64,000 bases of DNA from Vibrio brasiliensis LMG 20546 (GTDB lineage: Bacteria > Pseudomonadota > Gammaproteobacteria > Enterobacterales > Vibrionaceae): contig NZ_AEVS01000075.1 in the NCBI RefSeq assembly GCF_000189255.1, positions 1 to 64,000 on the forward strand, in the 5' to 3' direction. The notes under the pieces are model-generated. The model was given only the letters and a program-made list of their open reading frames with translations. It did not search any database and was not told the origin of the DNA. Every line of letters begins with the position of its first letter. The first letter of the stretch is position 1. A program made the position numbers and the translations under genes. This document shows positions 1-10,051 of the stretch, piece after piece.

Positions 1-215
1 ATTTGGATCATATCATGTGATCTTACCTTGATCAGATCGAGGATTAACTGGGATCAAAATTGGTAGTTATTCACAAGGGGTAAAAAAGGATCTAAGTTGT
101 TATTGGGATAACTATAGGTTAATCACCGGATAGATCGTAGTTTATCCACAGCTCAAATGGTTAAAATATGTCCAAACAGTTCAGGGGAAAGTAAGAAAAG
201 TTATTCACAAAGGGA
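1..215. other. oriC: Replication origin oriC, right-hand portion
   Basis: Exact DnaA boxes of the TTATNCACA type lie at 67-75 (TTATTCACA), 142-150 (TTATCCACA) and 201-209 (TTATTCACA). Seven GATC (Dam/SeqA) sites fall within 1-136 (at 6, 19, 30, 35, 52, 89 and 133). Position next to mioC matches the known oriC1 location in Vibrio, between mioC and mnmG. The window starts inside the origin, so the AT-rich unwinding element and mnmG are presumably to the left. There is no open reading frame here. Confidence 0.9.
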
Positions 216-229
216 GGGAAGAGAGAGAA

Positions 230-251
230 AGTGACCTCTGTTAAGGCCACT
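230..251 (-). terminator. mioC terminator facing oriC
   Basis: On the minus strand an 8-bp stem (AGTGGCCT / AGGTCACT, one G-U pair) with a 6-nt loop lies just after the mioC stop and is followed by a pyrimidine run (TTTCTCTCTCTT). It would limit mioC transcription before it enters the origin. Confidence 0.6.
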
Positions 252-260
252 TTATACTGT

Positions 261-695
261 TTAAAGCTGGTCGATCAGCTCATTCAGCCACTCTTCAGCG
301 GCATCTTCAGGGACGTCGTGATTGAGAACGTCGATAGTAAAACAGTCTGTAATAGGCGTTGCACCTATGTCAGTTAATAGATCGTGGGCATGCAGGCCGG
401 CAGCACAGAAGGTGTCGTAGCTAGAGTCGCCAATAGCTATGGTCGCATATTTTACTTCACTCATTCTTGGAGGTGTGTTCTGCAGAGCTTGAATAAATGG
501 GCGGATATTATCGGGATACTCGCCAGCACCGTGGGTTGAGGTGATGATAAGCCAGGTGCCTTTTGGTTCTATTTCAGATAGCTCAGGCTGGTTGTGTATC
601 TCAGTCTCAAAGCCTTTTTCAACTAATAGATCACTGAGATGGTCGCCCACATACTCAGCACCACCTAAGGTGCTACCTGTAATAATATGGATCAT
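261..695 (-). CDS. mioC: MioC, flavodoxin-like protein
   Basis: A 144-residue flavodoxin-fold protein. The FMN phosphate-binding loop is visible near the N terminus ([10 protein letters not shown], residues 7-16), and [11 protein letters not shown] (about residues 53-63) is the second flavin loop. In E. coli MioC is a flavodoxin needed for biotin synthase activity in vitro, and its transcription runs into oriC. The gene sits beside oriC and is transcribed toward it, as in other gammaproteobacteria. The start MIHIITGS is the only sensible one, and length matches the family (about 147). Assignment is secure; cellular role follows the family. Confidence 0.93.
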   Translation of the reverse strand: MIHIITGSTLGGAEYVGDHLSDLLVEKGFETEIHNQPELSEIEPKGTWLIITSTHGAGEYPDNIRPFIQALQNTPPRMSEVKYATIAIGDSSYDTFCAAGLHAHDLLTDIGATPITDCFTIDVLNHDVPEDAAEEWLNELIDQL

Positions 696-718
696 GAATG
701 TTCCTTCTTAATGACGAA

Positions 719-743
719 AAACGCGGCCCATTAGGCCGCGTTT
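719..743 (-). terminator. mnmE terminator
   Basis: A 10-bp stem (AAACGCGGCC / GGCCGCGTTT) with loop CATTA, followed on the minus strand by TTTTTCG. It lies between the mnmE stop and the mioC start, so mioC is probably transcribed from its own promoter. Confidence 0.85.
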
Positions 744-747
744 AAGA

Positions 748-2109
748 TTATTTACCGATACAGAAAGATGAGAAGATACGACCGAGAAGGTCATCTGAAC
801 TGAACTCACCAGTTATCTCACTGAGATGCTGTTGAGTAATACGTAGTTCTTCAGCGAGGATTTCTCCTGCCATATAACCCTCTAGTTGCTGTTGGCCTAT
901 CTCTAAGTGCTCTGCTGCTCGTTCAAGAGCCTCTAAGTGACGACGTCGAGCCATAAAGCCACCTTCGTTGCCTCCTGCAAATCCCATACACTCTTTTAGA
1001 TGGGTACGCAGTGCTTCAACACCATCGCCTGTTTTCGCTGACAGGCGAATCAGAGTAGGATCATTGACGTGGCAAATCCCCAGATCTTCTCCTGTTTGAT
1101 CGGCTTTATTGCGGATCACTGTCATGCCGATATTTTCTGGTAAGCGATCGACAAAATCTGGCCAGATATCTTTAGGGTCGGTAGCATCAGTGGTGGTTCC
1201 GTCAACCATAAACAGCACACGGTCTGCCTGACTGATCTCTTCCCACGCTCTTTCAATACCGATTTTTTCGACTTCGTCTGATGCATCACGCAGACCTGCG
1301 GTATCAATGATATGCAGAGGCATACCGTCGATATGGATGTGCTCTCGTAGTACATCGCGTGTAGTACCTGCAATATCCGTCACGATGGCAGACTCTTTAC
1401 CTGACAGCGCATTAAGCAAACTCGATTTACCAGCGTTAGGACGGCCTGCAATCACGACTTTCATCCCTTCACGCATAATTGCCCCCTGATTCGCTTCTTT
1501 ACGCACTGCTGCCAGGTTGTCGATGATGGTTTGCAAGTCAGCGGCGACTTTGCCATCAGCTAAAAAGTCGATCTCTTCTTCTGGGAAGTCAATCGCCGCC
1601 TCGACATAGATACGCAGGTGAATCAGTGACTCTACCAAGGTGTTGATGCGTCCGGAGAACGCGCCCTGAAGAGACTGTAGGGCTGATTTAGCCGCTTCTT
1701 CAGAACTGGCATCAATAAGGTCCGCGATAGCCTCTGCTTGGGCGAGGTCCAGCTTATCGTTAAGGAATGCGCGTTCAGAAAACTCACCCGGACGCGCCGT
1801 GCGAATTCCCGAAATCTTGAGGATACGCTTGATTAGCATATCCATAACTACTGGGCCACCATGTCCCTGGAATTCAACGACGTCCTCACCAGTAAATGAG
1901 TGAGGGTTTGGGAAAAACAGCGCAATACCTTGATCAAGTTGGCTACCATCTTCGGCGGTAAACGGCAGGTATTCAGCGTATCGAGGACGAAGCTCTTTAC
2001 CAGTAACTTCCAGCGCAACCTTTGATGCCAATGGGCCGGATACACGAATAATGCCGACGCCACCACGACCTGGTGCGGTTGCTTGAGCAACAATGGTATC
2101 AGTTGTCAT
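748..2109 (-). CDS. mnmE: tRNA uridine-5-carboxymethylaminomethyl modification GTPase MnmE
   Basis: A 453-residue GTPase that, with MnmG, installs the cmnm5 group at U34 of several tRNAs. Domain order is clear: N-terminal folate-binding domain ([21 protein letters not shown]), a helical domain interrupted by the G domain with G1 motif GRPNAGKSS (about residue 220), G2/G3 TTRD and DTAGLRD, G4 NKAD, and the C-terminal catalytic CIGK motif. Start was set at MTTDTIV (2109); the reading frame extends 14 codons upstream but those residues are not family-like. The partner mnmG normally lies across oriC, outside the window. Confidence 0.96.
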   Translation of the reverse strand: MTTDTIVAQATAPGRGGVGIIRVSGPLASKVALEVTGKELRPRYAEYLPFTAEDGSQLDQGIALFFPNPHSFTGEDVVEFQGHGGPVVMDMLIKRILKISGIRTARPGEFSERAFLNDKLDLAQAEAIADLIDASSEEAAKSALQSLQGAFSGRINTLVESLIHLRIYVEAAIDFPEEEIDFLADGKVAADLQTIIDNLAAVRKEANQGAIMREGMKVVIAGRPNAGKSSLLNALSGKESAIVTDIAGTTRDVLREHIHIDGMPLHIIDTAGLRDASDEVEKIGIERAWEEISQADRVLFMVDGTTTDATDPKDIWPDFVDRLPENIGMTVIRNKADQTGEDLGICHVNDPTLIRLSAKTGDGVEALRTHLKECMGFAGGNEGGFMARRRHLEALERAAEHLEIGQQQLEGYMAGEILAEELRITQQHLSEITGEFSSDDLLGRIFSSFCIGK

Positions 2110-2180
2110 AAATGTGCCTGTTGTATTTGTATGCCGATTCCGGCAAATCAATGTTTAGCTGAATTGTAATCAGCTCAAAT

Positions 2181-2210
2181 AAAAAAGGCGACCTTTAGGT
2201 CGCCTTTTAC
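2181..2210 (-). terminator. yidC terminator
   Basis: GGCGACC / GGTCGCC stem flanked by A and T runs with a TTTA loop, directly downstream of the yidC stop. The minus-strand transcript ends in a T run, so this is a strong intrinsic terminator. Confidence 0.9.
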
Positions 2211-2229
2211 TGTGATTTCCGCTTAAAGG

Positions 2230-3849
2230 TTACTTAGAGTGTAAGCCTTTTTTCTCCAGTGCTTTGTAGATTAGCGACTGTTGAATTAGCGTTACTACGT
2301 TCGATACTAGCCAGTATAGAACCAGACCTGATGGGAAGAACAGGAAGAAGAAAGTAAACATAACCGGCATAAAGGTCATGATCTTCTGCTGCATAGGATC
2401 CGTTACCGTTGTCGGGCTCATCTTCTGAATCATGAACATTGAAGCACCCATCAGTAGCGGCAAGATGTAGTAAGGGTCTTGCGCTGAAAGGTCAGTGATC
2501 CAACCGAAGAATGGAGAGTGACGTAGCTCAACAGACTCCATTAGTGCCCAGTAAAGCGCGATGAAGATTGGCATCTGTAGGATAAGAGGTAGACAGCCAC
2601 CAAGTGGGTTAACTTTCTCTTTCTTATACAGTTCCATCATCTCCTGGCTCATACGCTGACGGTCATCGCCGATACGCTCACGCATTGCTTGCAGCTTAGG
2701 CTGAAGCATACGCATTTTTGCCATAGAGGTGTATTGCGCTTTTGTTAGTGGGTACATTGCACCACGAACAATGAAGGTCAGACAGATGATTGCCACACCC
2801 CAGTTGCCAACAAAGCTTTGAATGAATGAAAGCAGTGTGTGCAGTGGTTTAGCGATAAACCATAACCAGCCGTAGTCAACAACAAGGTCTAGGTTTGGTG
2901 CAACTTCAGCCATCTGGTCTTGAAGTTTAGGACCAACCCAAAGCGTTGCTTTTAGGTTTGCACTGTCGCCATCAGCAATTGTCTTGTTCGGCATGCGAAC
3001 ACCGATGTCACCCAGGTTACCGATTACACGAGTGTAAAGGTTAGTACCTGGTTCATCGCGTGGAATCCATGCAGATGCGAAGTAGTGCTGAATCATTGCA
3101 GCCCAACCTTGACCATCAACTAGGTTGAGAGACAGGTTGCGATCTTGCATATCTTCGAAGCTGTACTTCTTGTAGCGAGTATCTTCAGTAGAGTATGCAC
3201 CACCGCGGTATGTTGGCATTGTAATGCTGCCACCAGCGTCAAGTAGGTTCTGACGTAAGTGTGCGTACATACCAAATGTCGCGTTGTTGCCTGATTTGTT
3301 TACCACGTCGTATTCAACATCAACAGCGTAGCTGCCACGTTTAACGATGAATGTCTTAGTGTATTCAAGGCCGTTTGCAGCAAATGTCATTGGAATACGT
3401 AGTTCATCCTGGCCATCAGCCATAACGAAACTGTCAGCGCTAACTGCGTATTGAGGACGGTTTGTGCTGCTCAGGTCGATACCTTGAGGGCCCACAAGAC
3501 CACTTTGAGCAATGAACTGGTGTCCTGGCTCATTTTTAAGTAGTACGAACGGGTCAGCTGAATCTAACTCGTTTGAGTACTGGTTAAGGTCTGCGTTAAT
3601 TACATCACCACCAACCGTATCAATCGACAGAGTCAATACATCAGTTGTCACGGTAATCGTTTTAGCAGAAGCCTGCTGCGCAGGAGCTGGGTCTAGCTCG
3701 TCTGCAAAAGATGGTGCAGGTAGGGTACTGCTTGATTGAGCCTGCTCAACCGGCTGAGGCGTTGGATTCTTTGCAACTTGCCATTGCTGGAACAATAGAA
3801 AAGAAACCAGTGCTAGCGCGATTAACAGGATATTACGTTGAGAATCCAT
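2230..3849 (-). CDS. yidC: Membrane protein insertase YidC
   Basis: A 539-residue inner-membrane insertase that acts alone or with SecYEG. It has an N-terminal membrane anchor (residues 1-22), a large periplasmic beta-sandwich domain (about 55-320), and the conserved five-helix core with [24 protein letters not shown], including the groove arginine, then [24 protein letters not shown] and two terminal helices. Length matches E. coli (548). It follows yidD by a few bases in the rpmH-rnpA-yidD-yidC cluster, so ribosomal protein, RNase P and insertase production are linked. Confidence 0.97.
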   Translation of the reverse strand: MDSQRNILLIALALVSFLLFQQWQVAKNPTPQPVEQAQSSSTLPAPSFADELDPAPAQQASAKTITVTTDVLTLSIDTVGGDVINADLNQYSNELDSADPFVLLKNEPGHQFIAQSGLVGPQGIDLSSTNRPQYAVSADSFVMADGQDELRIPMTFAANGLEYTKTFIVKRGSYAVDVEYDVVNKSGNNATFGMYAHLRQNLLDAGGSITMPTYRGGAYSTEDTRYKKYSFEDMQDRNLSLNLVDGQGWAAMIQHYFASAWIPRDEPGTNLYTRVIGNLGDIGVRMPNKTIADGDSANLKATLWVGPKLQDQMAEVAPNLDLVVDYGWLWFIAKPLHTLLSFIQSFVGNWGVAIICLTFIVRGAMYPLTKAQYTSMAKMRMLQPKLQAMRERIGDDRQRMSQEMMELYKKEKVNPLGGCLPLILQMPIFIALYWALMESVELRHSPFFGWITDLSAQDPYYILPLLMGASMFMIQKMSPTTVTDPMQQKIMTFMPVMFTFFFLFFPSGLVLYWLVSNVVTLIQQSLIYKALEKKGLHSK

Positions 3850-3854
3850 CGTTA

Positions 3855-4109
3855 TTAATCTCTGTCTTGTTTTTGGACTGGTGGAACGGGGTCATACCCC
3901 CCTTCATTCAAAGGATGGCATTTTAATAGACGTTTGCTTGATAACCAACACCCTTTTACAAAACCGTGAGCTTTCAACGCTTCAATGGCATAAGTAGAAC
4001 AGGTTGGAGTAAAACGACAACGTGGTCCAATAAGCGGACTAATAAGACCTTGATAGAGTCGGACAAATCCGATCGCTAGCCACGTGAAGGGCGAGACAGG
4101 CGCTGCCAT
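3855..4109 (-). CDS. yidD: Membrane protein insertion efficiency factor YidD
   Basis: An 84-residue YidD-family protein: amphipathic N terminus then [29 protein letters not shown] with the paired family cysteines, and a C-terminal basic segment ending in GGYDPVPP. It is thought to help YidC insert membrane proteins. It overlaps the end of rnpA by 34 bases and ends 5 bases before yidC, consistent with translational coupling. Confidence 0.94.
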   Translation of the reverse strand: MAAPVSPFTWLAIGFVRLYQGLISPLIGPRCRFTPTCSTYAIEALKAHGFVKGCWLSSKRLLKCHPLNEGGYDPVPPVQKQDRD

Positions 4110-4432
4110 AATTTATCAAACAGTTTGAAAATTTCTTCATTGCTTAAATCTTGCGCGCTTTTCTTGGCAATAACAACAAAATCTTTGTTAGCAAGCTGAT
4201 GCTGATTGTTACGAAAGCTTTCACGAGCAAGGCGCTTAAAACGGTTACGACCTACAGCGGTTTTGATCTGTTTCTTGGGAACGGCTAAACCTAGTCGAGG
4301 ATGAGATAGGCTATTTTTACGAGCAATGATGGTGAAATGAGGTGAGCCAGCTCTATGAGCTTGCTGGAAGACATTTTGATAATGCTCGGGAGTTAACAAA
4401 CGTAACTCCCGATTGAACGCGTACGTATTCAA
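4076..4432 (-). CDS. rnpA: Ribonuclease P protein component
   Basis: A 118-residue RNase P protein subunit that assists the RNA subunit in 5'-end maturation of tRNAs. The RNR signature is seen as [15 protein letters not shown] (about residues 59-73), preceded by [18 protein letters not shown]. The reading frame opens with TTG (4430-4432) rather than ATG; no better start gives the conserved N terminus, and Vibrio RnpA as I recall it has the same length. The rare start codon probably keeps expression far below that of rpmH, just upstream. Confidence 0.93.
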   Translation of the reverse strand: MNTYAFNRELRLLTPEHYQNVFQQAHRAGSPHFTIIARKNSLSHPRLGLAVPKKQIKTAVGRNRFKRLARESFRNNQHQLANKDFVVIAKKSAQDLSNEEIFKLFDKLWQRLSRPSRG

Positions 4433-4445
4433 AATAAACTAGTGA

Positions 4446-4580
4446 TTATTTTGATAGGCGCGCACGGCCTTTAGCACGACGTGCATTAATTACTTTACGA
4501 CCGTTCTTAGTTGCCATGCGAGCACGGAAACCGTGAGTACGCTTGCGCTTTAGAACTGAAGGTTGAAAAGTGCGTTTCAT
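4446..4580 (-). CDS. rpmH: 50S ribosomal protein L34
   Basis: A 44-residue, very basic protein read from an ATG at 4580 to TAA at 4446-4448. It begins [18 protein letters not shown] and ends GRARLSK, the universal L34 pattern. It is first in the rpmH-rnpA-yidD-yidC cluster and lies behind a near-consensus promoter. Confidence 0.97.
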   Translation of the reverse strand: MKRTFQPSVLKRKRTHGFRARMATKNGRKVINARRAKGRARLSK

Positions 4581-4694
4581 GATAATTACCTTTACTGATC
4601 AGTAGTTTTAGGTCAATGTTAACCCGGCGTGGGCATTAAAAGTCTTCTTTATATATAAAGAGGACAAACCGACGCCTCTCAACAAAGAGGCGGA

Positions 4695-4723
4695 ATTGTA
4701 ATCACAGTCACACAAAGTGTCAA
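4695..4723 (-). promoter_or_regulatory. rpmH promoter (sigma-70)
   Basis: On the minus strand a perfect -35 TTGACA (4718-4723), exactly 17 bases, then TACAAT (4695-4700). Strong consensus match expected for a ribosomal protein gene. Confidence 0.85.
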
Positions 4724-4780
4724 TCTCTGTGCAAGTGCTAAATTCCGGCCGAGCGATTATACGTAGTGTGAGCAAAATCT

Positions 4781-4800
4781 CAAGGATCGATCGATCCTTG
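4781..4800. repeat. Perfect 20-bp palindrome with two GATC sites, possible ABC-operon terminator
   Basis: CAAGGATCGATCGATCCTTG is its own reverse complement over all 20 bases. It lies 11 bases past the stop of the leftward ABC ATPase gene and upstream of the rpmH promoter. It could form a tight hairpin ending the ABC operon, although no T run follows, or be a protein site. Confidence 0.5.
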
Positions 4801-4810
4801 TGGATGATCT

Positions 4811-5548
4811 TTATTCAGCACCTACTTGTCTTAGGAATTTTTGCAGACGAGGATCTTGTGGATTATTAAAAATATCCTGTGGAGAACCTTGCTCAACAAT
4901 GTTTCCTTCCGCCATAAAGATCACTCTATCAGCGACCTCTCTGGCAAATTGCATTTCGTGTGTTACCACCAGCATTGTCTGATGTTTTTTCGCTAAGTCC
5001 TTCATTAGATTAAGAACTTCTCCAACCCATTCAGGATCGAGTGCTGATGTTGGTTCATCAAATAACAGCAGTTCAGGTTGCAGAGCCATAGCTCGACCAA
5101 TACCCACACGCTGTTGTTGACCGCCAGAAAGTGCCGCTGGATAACTATCTCCTTTGTCACCCAGGCCAATGTCATCCAGAATCTCTTGAGCGCGCTTAAG
5201 GGCTTCGCTTTTCTTCCAGCCACGAACGGTAACCAGGCCTTCAGCAATGTTCTGTCTCGCGGTCATATGAGCAAATAGCGCATAGTTCTGGAATACAAAG
5301 CCAGTCTTTCGTCTTAACGCCAGGACTTCTGACTTGGAGTATTTCTCAGTATTAACACTGACGTCATCAATAGTGATAACACCTTGGTCAGCATTTTCTA
5401 GAAAGTTGACGGTACGTAATAGGGTCGATTTACCGGTACCACTGGAGCCGATAATGACAATGATCTCACCCTGTTTGATCTCAATGTCGATGCCCTTAAG
5501 CACTTCTGTATCGCCAAAACGCTTATGAATGTTTTCTAATTTGATCAT
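4811..5548 (-). CDS. Polar amino-acid (probably L-cystine) ABC transporter, ATP-binding protein
   Basis: A 245-residue ABC ATPase. Walker A is GSSGTGKST (about residues 33-41), Q-loop VFQNYALF, signature LSGGQQQRVGIGRAMA, Walker B LLLFDEPTSALD, and the H-loop VVTHEM. It belongs to the GlnQ/TcyN polar amino-acid group by these motifs. Its start overlaps the permease stop by 4 bases (ATGA), showing translational coupling. Substrate is inferred from the binding protein in the same cluster, not from this subunit. Confidence 0.88.
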   Translation of the reverse strand: MIKLENIHKRFGDTEVLKGIDIEIKQGEIIVIIGSSGTGKSTLLRTVNFLENADQGVITIDDVSVNTEKYSKSEVLALRRKTGFVFQNYALFAHMTARQNIAEGLVTVRGWKKSEALKRAQEILDDIGLGDKGDSYPAALSGGQQQRVGIGRAMALQPELLLFDEPTSALDPEWVGEVLNLMKDLAKKHQTMLVVTHEMQFAREVADRVIFMAEGNIVEQGSPQDIFNNPQDPRLQKFLRQVGAE

Positions 5549-6216
5549 CGTACGTATGCCTTATTCAGTTTCGCTTCAGCCCAGATTTGCACGCGAGTCA
5601 GAATCACGACCACGCCCCAGTAAATAAGTGCTACTGCTAAGAAGGCTTCAAAAAAGCGGAAGCTTGATGATGCTTCCATCTGCGCTTTAGCCATGATTTC
5701 AGCCACGCCTAAGGTGAATGCCAGCGAGGTCGATTTAATCATGTCGATAAAATAGTTCATCAAGGATGGCAGAGCGACACGTGTTGCTTGTGGAAGAATG
5801 ACGCGACGCATCGCCTGGCTGGTTGTCATACCTACTGATAGGCTTGCTTCCATTTGGCTGCGATCAATACCTATGATTGCTGCGCGAATGCTCTCTGCCA
5901 TATACGCGGCAAAATGGAGGGTTAAACCGATGACTGCGGCACTGAATGCATCTAAGCCCACTAGCCACGGGAAGACTTGAGGCAGGCCGTAATAAAGAAG
6001 AAATAGCTGTACCAGCAGAGGTGTACCACGGAAAAAGCTGATATATAGCTGGCTTAACTGATCGAGAACTGGGACGCGAAACACACGAATGTTGGCCAGG
6101 ATCACCGCTAGAACCAGTGAAAAGAGTAGACCCCACGTCGCCATTTCCATGGTTGTGCCCAAATACTTCAACAGTATCGGCATCAGATCCAGCATGTAAT
6201 TAAAATCGAATCCCAT
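5545..6216 (-). CDS. Polar amino-acid ABC transporter permease
   Basis: A His/Glu/Gln/Arg-opine family permease with about five membrane helices and the EAA-loop ESIRAAIIGIDRSQMEASLSVGMTTSQAMRRVILPQA. Start was set at MGFDFNYML (6216) because GGGA lies at a good distance before it; a start 4 codons earlier lacks a ribosome site. About 223 residues, normal for the family. It is separated from the binding-protein gene by a hairpin region and coupled to the ATPase. Confidence 0.88.
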   Translation of the reverse strand: MGFDFNYMLDLMPILLKYLGTTMEMATWGLLFSLVLAVILANIRVFRVPVLDQLSQLYISFFRGTPLLVQLFLLYYGLPQVFPWLVGLDAFSAAVIGLTLHFAAYMAESIRAAIIGIDRSQMEASLSVGMTTSQAMRRVILPQATRVALPSLMNYFIDMIKSTSLAFTLGVAEIMAKAQMEASSSFRFFEAFLAVALIYWGVVVILTRVQIWAEAKLNKAYVR

Positions 6217-6260
6217 AACGTGTCCCATTTACTAAATAAAATAACGGCTTAAAAAAGCAA

Positions 6261-6292
6261 AACCCACTGCAAGTGAAGGGAGGCAGTGGGTT
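6261..6292 (-). terminator. Intercistronic hairpin between binding protein and permease
   Basis: AACCCACTGC / GCAGTGGGTT, a perfect 10-bp stem with a 12-nt loop. A second small stem (CTATCTCA / TGAGATAG) is at 6301-6318. Such structures between a binding-protein gene and its permease gene usually stabilise or partly terminate the message, giving an excess of binding protein. Confidence 0.7.
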
Positions 6293-6331
6293 AAGGTGTT
6301 CTATCTCAAATGAGATAGACAATAGACAAGC

Positions 6332-7078
6332 TTACTGAGTGATGTCAGCGCCGAACCATTTCTGAGAGATTTTCTCTAGAGTGCCGTCTGCGCGCATTGC
6401 AGCAAGAGCCTGGTTTACTTCAGCTTGAAGTTTCTTACCATTTTCGTTGTCGACGAACGGCCAGGCGTTTTGAATTGTTTCAAATGGCTGACCCGCAAGT
6501 TGTAGTGGCAGACCTGTTTTCTTGATTAGCTCAAGAGCAGACAGACGATCCATAATAAATGCATCGGCACGGCCCAAAGCTACATCGTGTTCGATACCAG
6601 TATCGTAAGTCTTGATGTTGATCTTGCCATCTTTATCGTAGTCACGTAGTAGTTGCTCAAAGTTAGAACCCAGGTTAACTGCAACAGTTTTACCTTCGAG
6701 ATCTTTCACACCTTTGATGCTGTCGTTACCTTTGCGAACAGTGATTTGTGCACCGTCAACCACATATGGGTCAGCGAAAAGGTATTTAGCTTTACGTGCA
6801 TCAGTCATCGTAATCTGGTTAGAGATAGTGTCGATACGACCAGTCTCTAGCAGACCGAACAGGCCAGAGAAGTTTGCAGTAACGTACTCTACTTTGTAGT
6901 CGTTACGCTTGCCGATTTCATCCCACAGGTCGACTTCAAACCCTTGTAATTGATCTTGCTGAACGAAGGTGAACGGGAAGTAACGACCCGACATGCCTAC
7001 TTTTACTTCAGTCGCGGCTTGAACAGTCGCTGCAGACAGCGCGATAGCTGCAACGGCAGCCTTAATCCAGTTTTTCAT
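6332..7078 (-). CDS. Periplasmic amino-acid (cystine-like) binding protein
   Basis: A 248-residue family-3 solute-binding protein. A signal peptide is visible (MKNWIKAAVAAIALSAATVQA, cut before ATEVK). Family motifs include GFEVDLWDEIGKR, RIDTISNQITMTDARKAKYLFADPYV and the closing KWFGADITQ, which strongly resembles E. coli cystine-binding protein TcyJ (FliY). It captures the amino acid in the periplasm for the permease and ATPase downstream. The cystine assignment is a pattern-based inference; another polar amino acid remains possible. Confidence 0.85.
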   Translation of the reverse strand: MKNWIKAAVAAIALSAATVQAATEVKVGMSGRYFPFTFVQQDQLQGFEVDLWDEIGKRNDYKVEYVTANFSGLFGLLETGRIDTISNQITMTDARKAKYLFADPYVVDGAQITVRKGNDSIKGVKDLEGKTVAVNLGSNFEQLLRDYDKDGKINIKTYDTGIEHDVALGRADAFIMDRLSALELIKKTGLPLQLAGQPFETIQNAWPFVDNENGKKLQAEVNQALAAMRADGTLEKISQKWFGADITQ

Positions 7079-7489
7079 TTTACAACTCCATATTATTATG
7101 GGGATAAATACTACTGTTAGTTTAGTTGATTAGATAAATAACCAAGAGAAATAACCTAGACACTAGAGTAATAAGCTGTACGTTTTTTCATCACGGTTAC
7201 CTTTTTCTAGTGTCATTAGCCTAACAAAAGTCACTCAGATTTCTACTTTGGTGAATGACTTCATACACAGACTTATCACCAATAAGAAGATCAGACAAAA
7301 ATTGCCTTATTGTGGATCAATGTGTGAGTAAAAATGGGGCAGGATGTGTGGATCCATCGAATAATGTCGAAAATATTGTGAATAACTTGGATCTTATTCA
7401 CTGGATCGTCGATCATTTGCTGGCGATCTTGGTTATCAACAGGTAAAATTGCCAATCTTTTCAGATCAATTACTTCGAGTGGGGGCACC
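7079..7489 (+). promoter_or_regulatory. dnaA control region with DnaA boxes and GATC cluster
   Basis: A non-coding 411-bp stretch. Eight GATC sites lie within 7289-7467 (7289, 7315, 7351, 7390, 7404, 7411, 7425, 7464). An exact DnaA box in reverse (TGTGAATAA) is at 7377-7385, with near matches at 7394-7402 (TTATTCACT) and 7433-7441 (TTATCAACA). This is what DnaA autorepression plus SeqA/Dam control of dnaA would need. The left part carries the promoter for the binding-protein gene, which I could not place. Confidence 0.75.
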
Positions 7490-8896
7490 GTGTCATCTTC
7501 GCTTTGGTTGCAATGTTTGCAACAGCTTCAAGAAGAGCTACCAGCAACTGAATTCAGCATGTGGGTTCGTCCGTTACAAGCGGAGCTCAATGACAATACG
7601 CTCACTTTATTTGCCCCAAACCGTTTCGTACTGGACTGGGTACGTGATAAGTACCTAAACAGCATCAATCGACTGCTACAGGAATATTGTGGCAACGATG
7701 TACCAAGTTTACGCTTTGAAGTGGGAAGTCGCCCTGTCGCGGCTCCAACACCGGCACCTAAACGTACCCCAGCAGACGTTGCGGCAGAGTCGTCTGCGCC
7801 AGCGCAGCTTCAAGCACGTAAGCCAGTGCATAAAACATGGGATGATGATGCCGAAGCGATCGCGGATATCAACCATCGTTCAAACGTAAACCCTAAGCAT
7901 AAGTTCACTAACTTCGTTGAAGGTAAGTCGAACCAGCTAGGTTTAGCAGCGGCGCGTCAGGTTTCTGATAACCCTGGCTCGGCCTACAACCCGCTATTCT
8001 TGTACGGCGGCACTGGTCTGGGTAAAACTCACTTATTGCATGCGGTTGGTAACGCGATTGTTGACAACAAGCCAAATGCTAAAGTGGTTTACATGCACTC
8101 TGAGCGCTTCGTTCAGGATATGGTTAAGGCACTACAAAATAACGCGATTGAAGAATTTAAACGTTACTATCGTAGTGTTGATGCGCTGCTAATCGATGAC
8201 ATCCAGTTCTTTGCTAACAAAGAACGTTCACAAGAAGAATTTTTCCATACCTTCAATGCGTTGCTTGAGGGTAATCAACAGATCATCCTGACTTCTGACC
8301 GCTATCCTAAAGAGATCAGTGGCGTAGAAGATCGTCTGAAATCTCGTTTTGGTTGGGGTCTAACGGTTGCGATCGAGCCACCTGAACTGGAAACGCGAGT
8401 CGCGATCTTGATGAAAAAAGCAGAAGATCACCAGATTCACCTCGCTGATGAAGTTGCTTTCTTTATTGCTAAGCGTTTACGTTCAAACGTTCGTGAGCTT
8501 GAAGGTGCATTAAACCGCGTTATCGCCAACGCTAACTTTACTGGTCGTCCAATTACTATCGACTTTGTGCGTGAAGCGCTAAGAGACCTGCTTGCATTGC
8601 AAGAGAAACTGGTCACCATCGATAATATTCAAAAGACAGTAGCCGAGTATTACAAGATTAAAGTAGCGGATTTGCTATCTAAGCGCCGCTCTCGTTCTGT
8701 TGCGCGTCCGCGCCAGCTTGCTATGGCTCTAGCCAAAGAGCTCACAAACCACAGTCTGCCTGAGATTGGCGATGCATTTGGCGGTCGTGACCACACTACC
8801 GTACTGCATGCATGCCGTAAGATTGAGCAACTGCGTGAAGAGAGCCATGATATTAAAGAAGACTACTCGAATTTGATTCGTACCCTTTCTTCTTAA
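7490..8896 (+). CDS. dnaA: Chromosomal replication initiator DnaA
   Basis: A 468-residue AAA+ initiator that binds DnaA boxes and opens oriC. Domain I ([15 protein letters not shown]) is followed by a variable linker rich in Ala/Pro (about 90-125), the AAA+ domain with Walker A GGTGLGKT (about residue 172) and Walker B LLIDDIQF, and C-terminal domain IV with the signature [14 protein letters not shown]. The start is a GTG (7490-7492) behind GGGGG, not an ATG, which may keep levels low. It leads the dnaA-dnaN-recF-gyrB operon. Confidence 0.98.
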   Translation: MSSSLWLQCLQQLQEELPATEFSMWVRPLQAELNDNTLTLFAPNRFVLDWVRDKYLNSINRLLQEYCGNDVPSLRFEVGSRPVAAPTPAPKRTPADVAAESSAPAQLQARKPVHKTWDDDAEAIADINHRSNVNPKHKFTNFVEGKSNQLGLAAARQVSDNPGSAYNPLFLYGGTGLGKTHLLHAVGNAIVDNKPNAKVVYMHSERFVQDMVKALQNNAIEEFKRYYRSVDALLIDDIQFFANKERSQEEFFHTFNALLEGNQQIILTSDRYPKEISGVEDRLKSRFGWGLTVAIEPPELETRVAILMKKAEDHQIHLADEVAFFIAKRLRSNVRELEGALNRVIANANFTGRPITIDFVREALRDLLALQEKLVTIDNIQKTVAEYYKIKVADLLSKRRSRSVARPRQLAMALAKELTNHSLPEIGDAFGGRDHTTVLHACRKIEQLREESHDIKEDYSNLIRTLSS

Positions 8897-8949
8897 TTCG
8901 CAGTATCCTTAGCAACGAAATAACTAACGAATTCGGATAAGAGCATCCT

Positions 8950-10050
8950 ATGAAATTTTCCATTGAGCGTAGTCACCTGCTTAAACCTCTACAACAAGTA
9001 TCAGGTGCATTAGGCGGTCGACCAACATTGCCAATTCTGGGCAACCTACTATTAAAAGTAGAAGATAACGTGCTATCGATGACGGCTACGGATCTTGAAG
9101 TTGAGCTGATTAGCCGTGTGACATTGGAAGGTGAGTTTGAAGCGGGCAGCATTACTGTTCCTTCACGTAAGTTCCTCGATATCTGTCGTGGTCTTCCTGA
9201 TGACTCTGTAATTACATTCGTTTTAGATGGTGACCGTGTTCAGGTTCGCTCTGGCCGAAGCCGATTCTCACTATCAACGCTACCAGCGAATGATTTTCCA
9301 AACATTGAAGACTGGCAGAGCGAAGTTGAGGTTTCACTGACTCAGGCTGAGTTACGTGGCCTGGTTGAAAAAACGCAATTCTCTATGGCTAACCAGGATG
9401 TGCGTTACTACCTCAACGGTATGTTGTTTGAAATCGATGGCACCACTTTGCGTAGTGTTGCGACCGATGGTCACCGTATGGCTGTATCACAAGTACAGTT
9501 AGGTGCTGACTTCGCGCAAAAACAGATCATTGTTCCGCGTAAAGGTGTACTAGAGCTGGTTAAGTTACTTGATGCACCAGAACAGCCAGTTGTTCTTCAG
9601 ATTGGTAGCTCAAACGTGCGCGCTGAAGTAAACAACTACGTATTTACCTCTAAGCTGGTTGACGGTCGCTTCCCTGATTACCGTCGTGTTATGCCACAAA
9701 GTACGACAAAAACTCTTGAAGCTGGCTGTGATGAACTGCGTCAGGCATTCTCACGTGCAGCTATTCTGTCGAATGAAAAGTTCCGCGGCGTTCGAGTTAA
9801 CCTTGCTGATACGGAAATGCGCATTACTGCAAATAACCCTGAGCAAGAAGAAGCTGAAGAGATGTTAGACGTCAGCTTCGAAGGGGAACCAATTGAAATT
9901 GGCTTTAACGTTAGTTACGTATTAGATGTACTCAACACACTACGTTGTGAAAAAGTACGAGTGTCAATGTCGGATGCCAACGCCAGTGCGTTAATTGAAA
10001 ACGCCGATGACGACAGTGCTATGTACGTGGTGATGCCGATTCGACTCTAG
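8950..10050 (+). CDS. dnaN: DNA polymerase III beta sliding clamp
   Basis: A 366-residue beta clamp, the family's exact usual length. It starts [23 protein letters not shown] and ends in the conserved YVVMPIRL, the hydrophobic cleft end used by clamp-binding partners. It tethers polymerases to DNA as a ring dimer. It follows dnaA by 53 bases and its stop is one base from the recF start. Confidence 0.98.
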   Translation: MKFSIERSHLLKPLQQVSGALGGRPTLPILGNLLLKVEDNVLSMTATDLEVELISRVTLEGEFEAGSITVPSRKFLDICRGLPDDSVITFVLDGDRVQVRSGRSRFSLSTLPANDFPNIEDWQSEVEVSLTQAELRGLVEKTQFSMANQDVRYYLNGMLFEIDGTTLRSVATDGHRMAVSQVQLGADFAQKQIIVPRKGVLELVKLLDAPEQPVVLQIGSSNVRAEVNNYVFTSKLVDGRFPDYRRVMPQSTTKTLEAGCDELRQAFSRAAILSNEKFRGVRVNLADTEMRITANNPEQEEAEEMLDVSFEGEPIEIGFNVSYVLDVLNTLRCEKVRVSMSDANASALIENADDDSAMYVVMPIRL

Positions 10051-10051
10051 C

